DNA of 64,000 bases, taken from assembly GCA_035358715.1 (NCBI GenBank), contig DAOPPX010000002.1:1-64000 (forward strand). The letters are read 5' to 3'. The position numbers and the translations under genes were made by a program. The notes under the pieces are model-generated. The model did not search any database. It was given only the letters and a program-made list of their open reading frames with translations, and had not been told where the DNA came from. Below, piece after piece: positions 26,711 to 35,159 of the stretch. Source of the DNA: UBA8199 sp035358715. Its GTDB lineage: Bacteria; Verrucomicrobiota; Verrucomicrobiia; Limisphaerales; UBA8199. The stretch's first letter is position 1. Each line of letters starts with the position of its first letter.

Positions 26711-27745
26711 ATGGCTCACGCTCTGCTCAACCACCATGCGGTTGACGAGGGATGTTCCTTTCGCGATCGCTACGTTGAGGCGTACCGCATCATGCTGCGC
26801 GCGCGCGTCCTGGACGACAAGCTCGCGAGTCTATATCGCATGGGCAAGATTCATGGCGGCGTCTTTCTCGGACGCGGTCAGGAAGCCTTGAGCGTTTCGG
26901 TAGGGGTATCCTTGCGCGCGGGGGATGTCTTTGCGCCGCTTATTCGCGACGGGGCAGGCCGGCTGGCTTTTGGGGAGCCGGTTCTGGATGCCGTGCGGAC
27001 TTACTTGGGGTCGCCGTTGGGGCCGATGCGCGCCCGGGACGGAAATGTCCATCGGGGGCGGCCTCGGGAGGGGTTGTTCGCCATGATTAGCCACCTGGGC
27101 AGCATGATCTCCCTGGTAAACGGCGCGCTGCTGGCTCATCGGTTCAAGGACATCCGCGGCACGGTGGGGGCTGCTTGCGTGGGTGATGGCGCGACTTCCA
27201 CGGGCTCCTTTCACGAAGCAGTAAACCAGGCTGCAGTGGAGAAACTGCCCTTGGTCCTGGTTATCGCCAACAATCACTACGCCTACTCCACTCCCACCGA
27301 ACGGCAATTTGCCTGTCATTCGTTGGTGGACAAGGCCGTGGGTTACGGGATTCACGGAGAAGACGTGGATGGCACCGATCTGTCTGCCTGTCTCAAGGTA
27401 GTGGGCAACGCGGTCAGCGAGGCGAGGGCTGGGCACGGTCCTCAAATGGTCGTTGCGCGGTTGCTCCGGCTTTGCGGCCATGGCGAACACGATGACGCAG
27501 GCTACATTGACCCGAAGTTGAAACAGTCGCCTCTCGGGCGGGATTGTCTGAGAGTTGCCGAGAGCGTTTTGGCGAAGGAGGGCTGGGCGGATGCCCCAGC
27601 CATGGCAGCCTGGCGCAAGGAAGCGGTGCAGGAGATTGAGGAGATCGCCGCCAAGGTGCAGCGGGAAGCCGGGCCGGACCCCTACAAGGAGGATTGGTGC
27701 GCGCTGGCCTCAAAGCACTTGAGCGAAGGTTACGACCAGGGTTGA
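26711..27745 (+). CDS. pdhA: 2-oxoacid (pyruvate-type) dehydrogenase E1 alpha subunit
   Basis: Thiamine-diphosphate-dependent E1 decarboxylase, alpha subunit. From the ATG at 26711 it has 344 residues. The ThDP/Mg motif starts at GDG (158-160) and ends at N187N188. The YRMGKIHGG region fits the PdhA/AcoA family. The beta subunit follows after 5 bp and E2 18 bp after that. Pyruvate is the most likely substrate, but acetoin or branched-chain oxoacids cannot be excluded. The frame is open upstream to 26459, but that stretch has no family similarity; 26,451-26,710 shows no gene. Confidence 0.9.
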   Translation: MAHALLNHHAVDEGCSFRDRYVEAYRIMLRARVLDDKLASLYRMGKIHGGVFLGRGQEALSVSVGVSLRAGDVFAPLIRDGAGRLAFGEPVLDAVRTYLGSPLGPMRARDGNVHRGRPREGLFAMISHLGSMISLVNGALLAHRFKDIRGTVGAACVGDGATSTGSFHEAVNQAAVEKLPLVLVIANNHYAYSTPTERQFACHSLVDKAVGYGIHGEDVDGTDLSACLKVVGNAVSEARAGHGPQMVVARLLRLCGHGEHDDAGYIDPKLKQSPLGRDCLRVAESVLAKEGWADAPAMAAWRKEAVQEIEEIAAKVQREAGPDPYKEDWCALASKHLSEGYDQG

Positions 27746-27750
27746 CCTCG

Positions 27751-28716
27751 ATGAGTCTTACCTACCTGGACGCAATTCGAGAGGCGCAGGCGCGGGCGCT
27801 GGCTGACGACCCGCGGGTGTTTATTTACGGGCAGGATGTAGGTGCCTTCGGCGGTGCTTTCAAGGCCACGAAAAACCTGGCGCAGAGGTTCCCGGGGCGT
27901 GTGATTGACTCTCCGATAAGTGAAGATGCCATGCTCGGTCTGGCCGTGGGCGCGGCCATTCAAGGGATGCGTCCCATTATCGAAATGCAGTTCGCGGATT
28001 TTTCAACCCCCGCGTTTAACCAGATTGTTAATCAAGCGGCCACGCTGTACTGGCGGACGCGAGTACCCTGCCCCATTACAGTGCGGCTGCCCTGCGGCGG
28101 CACCTCCGGGAGCGGCCCATTTCACAGCCAGAGCATGGAGGCGATTTACGCGCATTATCCAGGCCTGATCGTGATGACTCCCGCCACCGTCGAGGATGCC
28201 TACAGCATGTTGCTGGAGGCCGTCGCGCTTGACGACCCGGTCATCTTCTGCGAGCACAAGTACCTCTACTACCACCTGAAAGCGGAGCAACTGCCCGTCG
28301 AGGCCATGCCAACCGGCAAGGCGCGGATTGCCCGGGCGGGCCGCGACGTGACGCTGGTAGCCTACAGCGCCATGGTGCATGAGGCCCTCGCAGTGGCGGA
28401 TGAACTGGCATCGGAAGGGGCGGAAATTGAAGTCGTTGACCTCCGCTCTGTGAAGCCCCTGGACACAGATACCGTCATGGCCTCAGTTGCGCGCACAGGC
28501 CGGCTGCTGTGTGCAGGTGAATCGTGGCCCTGGGGGGGCGTCACCGCCGAGGTGATTGCTCGCGTTGCCAGCGAAGGTTTCGGCCTCCTCGATGCCCCGC
28601 CGCAACGGCTCAATGCGAAGGATACACCGGTACCTTACCACCCGGGTCTGTGGGCGGCGCATCGCCCGACGGCACGCAGCATTGCCGCCGCCGCCCGCCG
28701 CCTCTTGCGACTGTGA
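27751..28716 (+). CDS. pdhB: 2-oxoacid (pyruvate-type) dehydrogenase E1 beta subunit
   Basis: E1 beta of the same complex; 321 residues from the ATG at 27751. Family blocks include IYGQDVGAFGGAF, DSPISEDAMLGLAVGAA, PIIEMQFADFSTPAFNQI and the C-terminal transketolase domain LRSVKPLDTDTV. The conserved Glu in ISE, which contacts the thiazolium cofactor, is present. It forms an operon with the alpha subunit and E2. Confidence 0.93.
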   Translation: MSLTYLDAIREAQARALADDPRVFIYGQDVGAFGGAFKATKNLAQRFPGRVIDSPISEDAMLGLAVGAAIQGMRPIIEMQFADFSTPAFNQIVNQAATLYWRTRVPCPITVRLPCGGTSGSGPFHSQSMEAIYAHYPGLIVMTPATVEDAYSMLLEAVALDDPVIFCEHKYLYYHLKAEQLPVEAMPTGKARIARAGRDVTLVAYSAMVHEALAVADELASEGAEIEVVDLRSVKPLDTDTVMASVARTGRLLCAGESWPWGGVTAEVIARVASEGFGLLDAPPQRLNAKDTPVPYHPGLWAAHRPTARSIAAAARRLLRL

Positions 28717-28734
28717 ACGCCATCTGCTGACTCC

Positions 28735-29940
28735 ATGCCCTCCATCCCTATCATAATGCCACAGCTCGGCGAGTCCATCGCCGAAGCAACGGTCGTCAAC
28801 GTGCTGGTCCCGGTCGGTGACCATGTGCAAACGGATCAGGACATCATTGAGGTGGAAACAAGCAAGGCCACCATGAACGTCACCTCTCCTTGCCCGGGGC
28901 GCGTTGAGAGATTCCTGGTGAAGCCGGGCACGAGCTATCCAGTTGGCGCCGTGCTCGGCTACCTGCAGACCAGCCCGGAGGACGCTTCGCGACTGGGCCT
29001 GGACCTGGCTCCCGCCGCCGCCGGCGAGGAAGACGCCCCCGACCTTGACCCCTCACGCGGGAGTCACACTGACGCCACTCGCAAAGGCGTGCAGCCGACC
29101 GTTCGCGGTTTGCCCGTGCCGGCTAATGCCGAGGGCGCGAGCTACATGTCCCCGCGCATGAAAGCGCGCATGCTGGAACTGGGCCTCCACGCGGCGGATT
29201 TGGCGGGCCTTCCCGGCAGCGGCGCCGGCGGGCGTGTGACCATTCAGGACTTCGAGCGGTTCATCGCCAATCTGGAGCGGCACAAGCTGACTCAGGCTTC
29301 CCCCATGCGCGTAGCCGTCGCCGATGCCATGCGGCGCAGTTGGACCCGGCCGTTGGCAACCGTCGCTCTGCCGGTCTGTTTCGATCCGCTCCTGAATCAC
29401 CGCAAAACGTGTGATCCCAGGCCAGGTCCCGCCCTTTACGCCTTGCGGGCGCTGGCGCTGGCGCTGGCCGAAAACAGCACTCCAGCCGGCCGGCTTGTCG
29501 GGAACAAGATCGTTCACCCCACTGCCATTGATGTCGGTTTTGCCGTCGAGGCCGAGGAGGGGGTGCTGGTTCCGGTGGTTCGCGACGCGGAGAAACGCCT
29601 GCTCAAAGACTTGGTGAAACGCTACGATGAACTGATTAAGCTGGCGCATGAGCACAAACTGCCGGCGGATGCCACTGGCGGCTCCATCGCTACCGTCACC
29701 AACTTCGGGACCTTTGGCCTGACCTGGGCGACGCCGATTCCGCTGCCGGAACAGACTCTCGTATTGGGAATGGGTTCCGCCCGGCGGGTGCCCAATTGGG
29801 ATGCGGCGAAAGCCCAGTTCGTGCCGGCCATGGAAGCGAATCTTACCTTGAGCTTCGATCATCGCGTCCTGGACGGTGGCGCGGCGGGGCGGCTCCTGGC
29901 CCGCGTAGCGCAGTTGTTGGGCAGCCCGGAGAAGCTGTAG
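28735..29940 (+). CDS. Dihydrolipoamide acyltransferase (E2)
   Basis: E2 core of the 2-oxoacid dehydrogenase. It has one N-terminal lipoyl domain with the lipoylated Lys at K44 (VETSKATMNV), an Ala/Asp/Pro linker, and a peripheral-subunit-binding domain at about 137-175 (SPRMKARMLELGL). The catalytic domain ends in DHRVLDGG (active His 376, Asp 380). At 401 residues it is a standard single-lipoyl E2. No E3 (lipoamide dehydrogenase) gene is nearby, so E3 must be encoded elsewhere. Confidence 0.93.
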   Translation: MPSIPIIMPQLGESIAEATVVNVLVPVGDHVQTDQDIIEVETSKATMNVTSPCPGRVERFLVKPGTSYPVGAVLGYLQTSPEDASRLGLDLAPAAAGEEDAPDLDPSRGSHTDATRKGVQPTVRGLPVPANAEGASYMSPRMKARMLELGLHAADLAGLPGSGAGGRVTIQDFERFIANLERHKLTQASPMRVAVADAMRRSWTRPLATVALPVCFDPLLNHRKTCDPRPGPALYALRALALALAENSTPAGRLVGNKIVHPTAIDVGFAVEAEEGVLVPVVRDAEKRLLKDLVKRYDELIKLAHEHKLPADATGGSIATVTNFGTFGLTWATPIPLPEQTLVLGMGSARRVPNWDAAKAQFVPAMEANLTLSFDHRVLDGGAAGRLLARVAQLLGSPEKL

Positions 29941-30070
29941 TGTCCGGGCACGGTTGAGGGTGTCAGTCACGCGAGCCTGGGCGCGTTTGTTACATGGGCG
30001 GCTGGGCGGTGGGCCATCCCCGCGTCGCACGCGTCACCACGGTCATCACCCCAGTGGCAAGCTGCTACCT

Positions 30071-30174
30071 CCGTAGTACCGCCGTTGCTCCTCCGTTCCA
30101 CCTCGGGGCTGGCGGTGGGAGGTAGAACGGAGGAAGGACGGAGAAGCAACGGAGGAGCGACGGTGGTACTACGG
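30071..30174. repeat. Large imperfect inverted repeat
   Basis: Arms 30071-30099 and 30146-30174 match in 26 of 29 positions as reverse complements (CCGTAGTACC...CTCCGTT). Between them lie further GGACGGAG-like words. It fills the E2-S41 intergenic region and could end E2 transcription, but its shape also fits a REP/MITE-like element. A degraded relative (GGAAGGACGGAGGAAC ... GGTACTACC) lies at about 47910-47940. Elsewhere in 29,941-30,369 only a small GGTGGC/GCCACC hairpin at 30249-30265 is visible. Confidence 0.7.
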
Positions 30175-30369
30175 CCGAAGGAGGGGGTATGGTGAGCGGG
30201 GCATTAGACTCACGGCGTTTCCAACGGGTTAGGATGTCTGAGCCTCTTGGTGGCTGTGTGCCACCGGGGCAGGCCTGCTGAGCGAACGGCCTCTTGAGGT
30301 GCCCGCACCCTGTAAAGAAGACCGGCGTTGGCTTTACTTTGGGTTCAGAAGCGAGCACTATGGCAGCAC

Positions 30370-31452
30370 ATGATACGAAATGTGACCGGTTCTCTGTTTG
30401 CGGCCTGGCTAGTGTTGTGCGGCGGGCAGGCGGGTCTGCTACTTGCGGAATCCAAGGCAGCGGATGCCGGCGGACCGGATTTCAAAGAAGTGTATGACCT
30501 AATCCGCTCGCACATGGCAGGGATGGACGAACCACGGCTGAACAAGGCAGCCGTGCGGGGGTTGTTGGTGGAGCTCAGCCCTCGAGTGTCGCTCGTGACG
30601 AACGGCGCGGCAGCCAAGGCTGCTTCGGAGGGACCACTGGTGAGCAAATCGAGTGTATTCCAGGGGGATGTTCTTTACGTGCGGGTCGAGCGCGTACGAG
30701 AGGGCTTGCCGGATGCGATTAGCAAGGCGTGGCGCCAGCCAGAAACCACTAACAGCCTAAAGGGGCTCGTGCTGGATTTGCGTTATGCGGGGGGCGATGA
30801 TTACGCGGCGGCAGCGGCGACGGCGGATTTGTTCGTTAAGAAGGAGCAGGGGCTGTTGAATTGGGGCAGCGGAATTGTGCGGTCGAAGGCGAAGAGCGAT
30901 GCGATTGGCGTGCCCGTCGCAGTTCTTGTGAATCGGCAGACGGTGGGCGCGGCGGAGGCGGTGGCGGCGGTGTTGAGGGAGACAGGGGCGGGCCTGGTCC
31001 TGGGTGGGCGAACGGCGGGCAGGGCGATGGTGACGCGGGAGTTTCCACTGAAGAGCGGGGAGCGTTTGCGGATCGCAACGACGGCGATCCAGTTGGCCGA
31101 CGGTTCGGCGATGCCACAGGAGGGGCTCACGCCGGACATTGCGGTGGAGGTCAACCCGGCGGAGGAGCGGATGTATTTTGCAAATGCTTTCAAGGCGCCC
31201 GAGAAGACAAACCTGCTGGCCAGTGGCGGTTCGTCGGGAGCCAGTCAGGGCTTGGGGACGAACCAGGCGGCGAGGCGTCCGCGTCTGAACGAGGCCGAAC
31301 TCGTGCGCGAGCGGCGCGAGGGCATAAGCGAGGCGAGCCTGACAGCGCTCAGAGAGCGCGAACCGGAGGAACCGCTTGTTCAGGACCCGGCGCTGGCGCG
31401 TGCGCTGGATTTGCTGCGGGGGTTGGCGCTGGTCCGGTCGCCAAGATCTTGA
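30370..31452 (+). CDS. Secreted S41-peptidase-like protein, catalytic residues lost
   Basis: A C-terminal-processing-peptidase fold with a signal peptide (SLFAAWLVLCGGQAGLLLA) from the ATG at 30370; 360 residues. The fold is recognised from LVLDLRYAGGDDYAAA, PVAVLVNRQTVGAAEAVA and LGGRTAGRAMVTREF. In active members the segments read SASASE and GKG. Here the Ser position is Gly193 and the Lys position is Arg218, so peptidase activity is unlikely. There is no PDZ domain. The C-terminal 80 residues are Glu/Arg-rich and unrelated to the fold. Role unknown; substrate binding or scaffolding is possible. Confidence 0.75.
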   Translation: MIRNVTGSLFAAWLVLCGGQAGLLLAESKAADAGGPDFKEVYDLIRSHMAGMDEPRLNKAAVRGLLVELSPRVSLVTNGAAAKAASEGPLVSKSSVFQGDVLYVRVERVREGLPDAISKAWRQPETTNSLKGLVLDLRYAGGDDYAAAAATADLFVKKEQGLLNWGSGIVRSKAKSDAIGVPVAVLVNRQTVGAAEAVAAVLRETGAGLVLGGRTAGRAMVTREFPLKSGERLRIATTAIQLADGSAMPQEGLTPDIAVEVNPAEERMYFANAFKAPEKTNLLASGGSSGASQGLGTNQAARRPRLNEAELVRERREGISEASLTALREREPEEPLVQDPALARALDLLRGLALVRSPRS

Positions 31453-31511
31453 TTTTGCGGTTGACGAGTCAAGTGGTCCGAACCAAGTTGAGGCGCCCAA
31501 CGCATGGCTGA

Positions 31512-33287
31512 ATGAAGACGATTCTGTTTGTTTGCACCGGCAACGTGTGCCGTAGCCCGATGGCGGAAGGCATCTTCAGGCAGGTTGTGGAGGGGCGGGA
31601 GGATTACGTGGCGTTGTCGGCCGGTCTCGGGGCGATGGACGGGCTGCCCCCAACCCCGCACGCGGTCGAGGCCCTGAAGGAAATGGGCATAGATATTTCA
31701 GGCCTGCGCAGCCGGCCGCTGACGGCGGAACTTGTCAGGCAAGCGGATTACATCTTCTGCATGACGCACAGCCACATTGATATGGTGACAGCACTGTATC
31801 CTCAGGCGGCGGAGAAGACATTCCTGCTGCGCGAGTTCGACGAACGGCCGGATACTTGCGAGAAAGATATCAGTGATCCAATTGGGGGATCGTATGCGGT
31901 GTATGTGAATTGCCGCGATCAAATCAAGCAGGGGATCACGTCGTTGCTGGGTTTCATTGAACCCGGGGCAAGAGGCGCCCGCGGAGCGGATTCCGAGGGG
32001 CACAAACAAAGGACAACAGTTATGGAAAGACGGATTATACCCACCGACTACAGGCTACGAACAGTTGACCCGGAAGTTGCGGCGGCGATCGAGCAGGAGG
32101 TTCGGCGCCAGCAGGAGAACATCGAGTTGATTGCGAGCGAGAATTTCACCAGCCCCGCCGTGATGGAGGCGCAGGGATCGGTGCTGACCAACAAGTACGC
32201 CGAGGGCTATCCGAAGAAGCGGTGGTACGGCGGTTGCGAAAACGTGGACGTGGTCGAACAACTCGCGATTGATCGGGCCAGGAAGTTGTTTGGGGCTGAG
32301 CACGCCAATGTGCAGCCGCACTCCGGAAGCCAGGCGAACATGGCGGTGTATTTTGCGTTCCTCAAGCCGGGGGACAAGATGCTAACCATGGACCTGTCGC
32401 ACGGGGGGCATCTGACGCACGGCAACAAGGTGAACTTCTCGGGCAGGTTCTTCGATGTTATTCATTACGGGGTGCGTAAAGACGATGAGCGCATTGATTA
32501 TGACCAACTGGCCCAGATGGCGCGGGACCACAAGCCAAAGATGATCACGGTCGGCGCCAGCGCCTACCCGCGGACGATCGAGTTCGAGCGGTTGGGGCAG
32601 ATTGCGCGCGAAGTCGGGGCCTACCTGCTGGCGGACATTGCGCACATCGCCGGACTGGTGGCTGCCGGCCTTCATCCGAGCCCCGTGCCGCACGCAGATT
32701 TCGTGACGACAACAACGCACAAAACGCTGCGCGGGCCGCGCGGAGGGCTGATATTGTGCAGGGAGAAGGATGCGAAGGCGATTGATTCGCAGACGTTCCC
32801 CGGCATCCAGGGCGGGCCGTTGATGCACGTGATTGCCGCCAAGGCGGTGTGCTTGCAGGAAGCGATGCAGCCTGCGTTCAAGGCGTATCAGACGCAAATC
32901 GTGAAGAACGCGGCGACACTGGCCGCCGGGATGAAGCAGAACGGCTTCCGGTTGGTGAGCGGGGGCACGGACAATCACCTGATGCTGGTGGATGTGGGGG
33001 CGCGTGGGGTGACGGGCAAGGATTGCCAGGGGGCTCTGGACCTGGCGGGTATCACGGTGAACAAGAATACGATTCCGTTCGAGACACGGTCGCCCTTCCA
33101 GGCGAGCGGCATCCGCTTGGGCACTCCGGCGGTTACGACGCGTGGCATGGCGGAAGTCGAGATGGCGGCAATTGCCGACATGATCAGCGAGGTGTTGCTG
33201 GACCTCAAGAACGCGGAGACCATACAGAAGGTGCGCCAGCGGGTCCGTGAACTGACCGCGCGGTTTCCGCTGCCCTATTCAAAGTGA
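31512..33287 (+). CDS. glyA: Low-molecular-weight protein phosphatase fused to serine hydroxymethyltransferase
   Basis: One open frame of 591 codons. Residues 1-150 are a LMW phosphatase with the P-loop VCTGNVCRSPMAEG and the acid loop DPIGGSY, nearest in style to YwlE-type enzymes, but with Val instead of the Thr linked to phospho-arginine specificity. After a short Gly/Arg linker, residues 171-591 are a full-length SHMT: NIELIASENF, PHSGSQANMAVY, the PLP-Lys motif TTTTHKTLRGPRGG. SHMT converts serine to glycine and supplies C1 units. An in-frame ATG at 32022 could give free SHMT (421 residues) from an internal start, but the phosphatase has no stop of its own. Confidence 0.9.
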   Translation: MKTILFVCTGNVCRSPMAEGIFRQVVEGREDYVALSAGLGAMDGLPPTPHAVEALKEMGIDISGLRSRPLTAELVRQADYIFCMTHSHIDMVTALYPQAAEKTFLLREFDERPDTCEKDISDPIGGSYAVYVNCRDQIKQGITSLLGFIEPGARGARGADSEGHKQRTTVMERRIIPTDYRLRTVDPEVAAAIEQEVRRQQENIELIASENFTSPAVMEAQGSVLTNKYAEGYPKKRWYGGCENVDVVEQLAIDRARKLFGAEHANVQPHSGSQANMAVYFAFLKPGDKMLTMDLSHGGHLTHGNKVNFSGRFFDVIHYGVRKDDERIDYDQLAQMARDHKPKMITVGASAYPRTIEFERLGQIAREVGAYLLADIAHIAGLVAAGLHPSPVPHADFVTTTTHKTLRGPRGGLILCREKDAKAIDSQTFPGIQGGPLMHVIAAKAVCLQEAMQPAFKAYQTQIVKNAATLAAGMKQNGFRLVSGGTDNHLMLVDVGARGVTGKDCQGALDLAGITVNKNTIPFETRSPFQASGIRLGTPAVTTRGMAEVEMAAIADMISEVLLDLKNAETIQKVRQRVRELTARFPLPYSK

Positions 33288-33604
33288 GCGCTGGAGCCGT
33301 GCCTGAAGCAAGAGAACGCGGTAGATGCGGCGTCACGTGGCGCCCTGAGACGAAGTGGCAAAGACGAAGCAGAAGCTTGACATGCAGGGGAGGGCGCGCC
33401 AGTGTGTTGGGGAATTTGACGCAGGATTTTCCTTGCCGCGTCGGAAGATGATTGATACTCTGGCCCAACGCTCCTGGTTGGGAGCCATTCCAATTTGAAT
33501 CAAACGAGACGTTAGTTAGTTGCCCAGTCAGGAGCTGGGCTGATAGACCAGCCCCATAGCGGTCTCACCCGAAATTGCATTTTATAGTCTAACCGTATTG
33601 ACCT
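33288..33604. other. glyA-rho intergenic region
   Basis: 317 bp without a gene. A 6-bp hairpin GGGCTG/CAGCCC lies at 33537-33554 and a TATAGT word at 33583-33588 could be a -10 for rho, but no good -35 matches it. No terminator with a U-tract was seen. Confidence 0.4.
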
Positions 33605-35083
33605 ATGCCAAGACCGAAAAAGAAGGCCAAAACCAAATCGGCCAAAACAGATGTCGCTGCGCCAGTGAGTGGCGACGGCGTGGAGTCGAGTGCCTCAGCA
33701 GCCGCAGCGATTGAAGCGCCCGCTGGAACCTTGGCACCGCCAACGATTCCAGTGGAGGCGGGCGAAGTGGAAGCGCCCCCGACAGAACCTGCCCCTGCGG
33801 AAGCAAAGGGGCAGGGCGCAACAGCTTCGATCAACATTGCCAAGCTGCAGGCGATGTCAATGCCGGACCTGAATCAGATGGCGCGGGACCTTGGCGTAGA
33901 GAATTTTGGGACGATGCGCAAGCACGAGGTCATTTTCCACATCCTGCAGAAGAATGCCGAACGGGCCGGAGTGCTGTTTTCGGAGGGAGTGTTGGAGGTG
34001 CTGCCCGAGGGCTTCGGATTTCTACGCTCGCAGAGCTTCAATTATCTGCCCTGTCCGGAAGACATCTATGTCTCGCCGTCGCAGATTCGACGCTTCGACC
34101 TGCAGACCGGGAACCTGGTAGCAGGCCAAATCCGTCCGCCCAAAGAAAAGGAGAAGTTCTTCGCGCTGCTGAAGGTTGAGGCCGTGGACCAGGAAGAGCC
34201 GGACAAGGCGAAAGACAAGACCCTTTTCGACAACCTGACGCCGCTTTTCCCAAACAAGCGGTTCATCCTGGAAACCACGCCGGACGAGCTTTCCACGCGG
34301 GTGCTGGACCTGGTGTGTCCGATCGGCAAGGGAAGCCGCGGGCTGATCGTCGCCCCGCCGCGCACGGGCAAGACGGTGCTGATGCAAAAGGTGGCCAACG
34401 CCATCCTGAAGAACAATCCCGAAACCTACTTGTTCATCTTGCTGATTGACGAGCGGCCCGAGGAGGTGACGGACATGGAACGAACTTGTCGGGGCGCGGA
34501 GGTCATCAGTTCGACATTCGACGAACCGCCGGAGCGGCACGTGCAGGTGGCGGAGATGGTGATCGAGAAGGCGCGGCGCATGATCGAGCACAAGCGTGAC
34601 GTTGTTATCCTGCTTGATTCGATTACGCGCCTGGCGCGGGCCTACAATACCGTGCAGCCGCACTCGGGGAAGATTCTATCCGGCGGCGTGGATGCCAACG
34701 CGTTGCACAAACCCAAGCGGTTTTTCGGCGCGGCGCGCAATATTGAAGAGGGCGGGTCGCTGACGATCATTGCGACGGCGCTGGTGGATACGGGGTCCCG
34801 GATGGACGAGGTGATTTTTGAGGAGTTCAAAGGGACGGGTAACATGGAAATCTGCCTGGACCGGGCACTGGTGGACCGGCGTATTTTCCCCTCCATCAAC
34901 ATCGAGCGTTCCGGCACGCGCAAAGAGGAACTGCTCTACCACCCGGACGAGTACAACCGGGTGGTCATCCTGCGCCGGGCGCTGACCGGGGTCCCGCCGG
35001 TCGAAGCGATGGAACTGGTGTTGAACAAACTCAAGAAGACCGGCAGCAACATCGAGTTCCTGCTCGGCATGAGCGTGAGTTGA
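33605..35083 (+). CDS. rho: Transcription termination factor Rho
   Basis: A hexameric RNA helicase that ends transcription. The 492-residue product has an Ala/Pro/Glu-rich N-terminal extension of about 75 residues. Next come the Rho-N helical domain (LNQMARDLGVENFGTMRK), the cold-shock-like RNA-binding domain (EGFGFLRSQSFNYLPCPEDI) and the RecA-like ATPase with Walker A APPRTGKTVL. The Q-loop and R-loop region (YNTVQPHSGKILSGGVDANA) is present. It is convergent with the efflux operon. Confidence 0.97.
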   Translation: MPRPKKKAKTKSAKTDVAAPVSGDGVESSASAAAAIEAPAGTLAPPTIPVEAGEVEAPPTEPAPAEAKGQGATASINIAKLQAMSMPDLNQMARDLGVENFGTMRKHEVIFHILQKNAERAGVLFSEGVLEVLPEGFGFLRSQSFNYLPCPEDIYVSPSQIRRFDLQTGNLVAGQIRPPKEKEKFFALLKVEAVDQEEPDKAKDKTLFDNLTPLFPNKRFILETTPDELSTRVLDLVCPIGKGSRGLIVAPPRTGKTVLMQKVANAILKNNPETYLFILLIDERPEEVTDMERTCRGAEVISSTFDEPPERHVQVAEMVIEKARRMIEHKRDVVILLDSITRLARAYNTVQPHSGKILSGGVDANALHKPKRFFGAARNIEEGGSLTIIATALVDTGSRMDEVIFEEFKGTGNMEICLDRALVDRRIFPSINIERSGTRKEELLYHPDEYNRVVILRRALTGVPPVEAMELVLNKLKKTGSNIEFLLGMSVS

Positions 35084-35125
35084 GGTTTTCTGTGGCCTGA
35101 ACGAGCGGGGCAGCGGCGCCTGCGG

Positions 35126-35141
35126 CCGCCAGTTGTGGCGG
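35126..35141. terminator. Hairpin between convergent rho and macB-like genes
   Basis: A perfect 6-bp stem CCGCCA (35126-35131)/TGGCGG (35136-35141) with a GTTG loop, followed by a second hairpin GCAGCC/GGCTGC at 35146-35160 that touches the macB-like 3' end. It lies 42 bp after the rho stop and may act in both directions. No U-tract is present. Confidence 0.4.
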
Positions 35142-35159
35142 TTGGGCAGCCTGCGGCTG

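Noticed and set aside
30861..31511. Gly-rich + strand frame overlapping the S41-like gene
   Set aside because: Out-of-frame reading of the S41-like gene; low-complexity Gly/Arg/Ala and no start signal.
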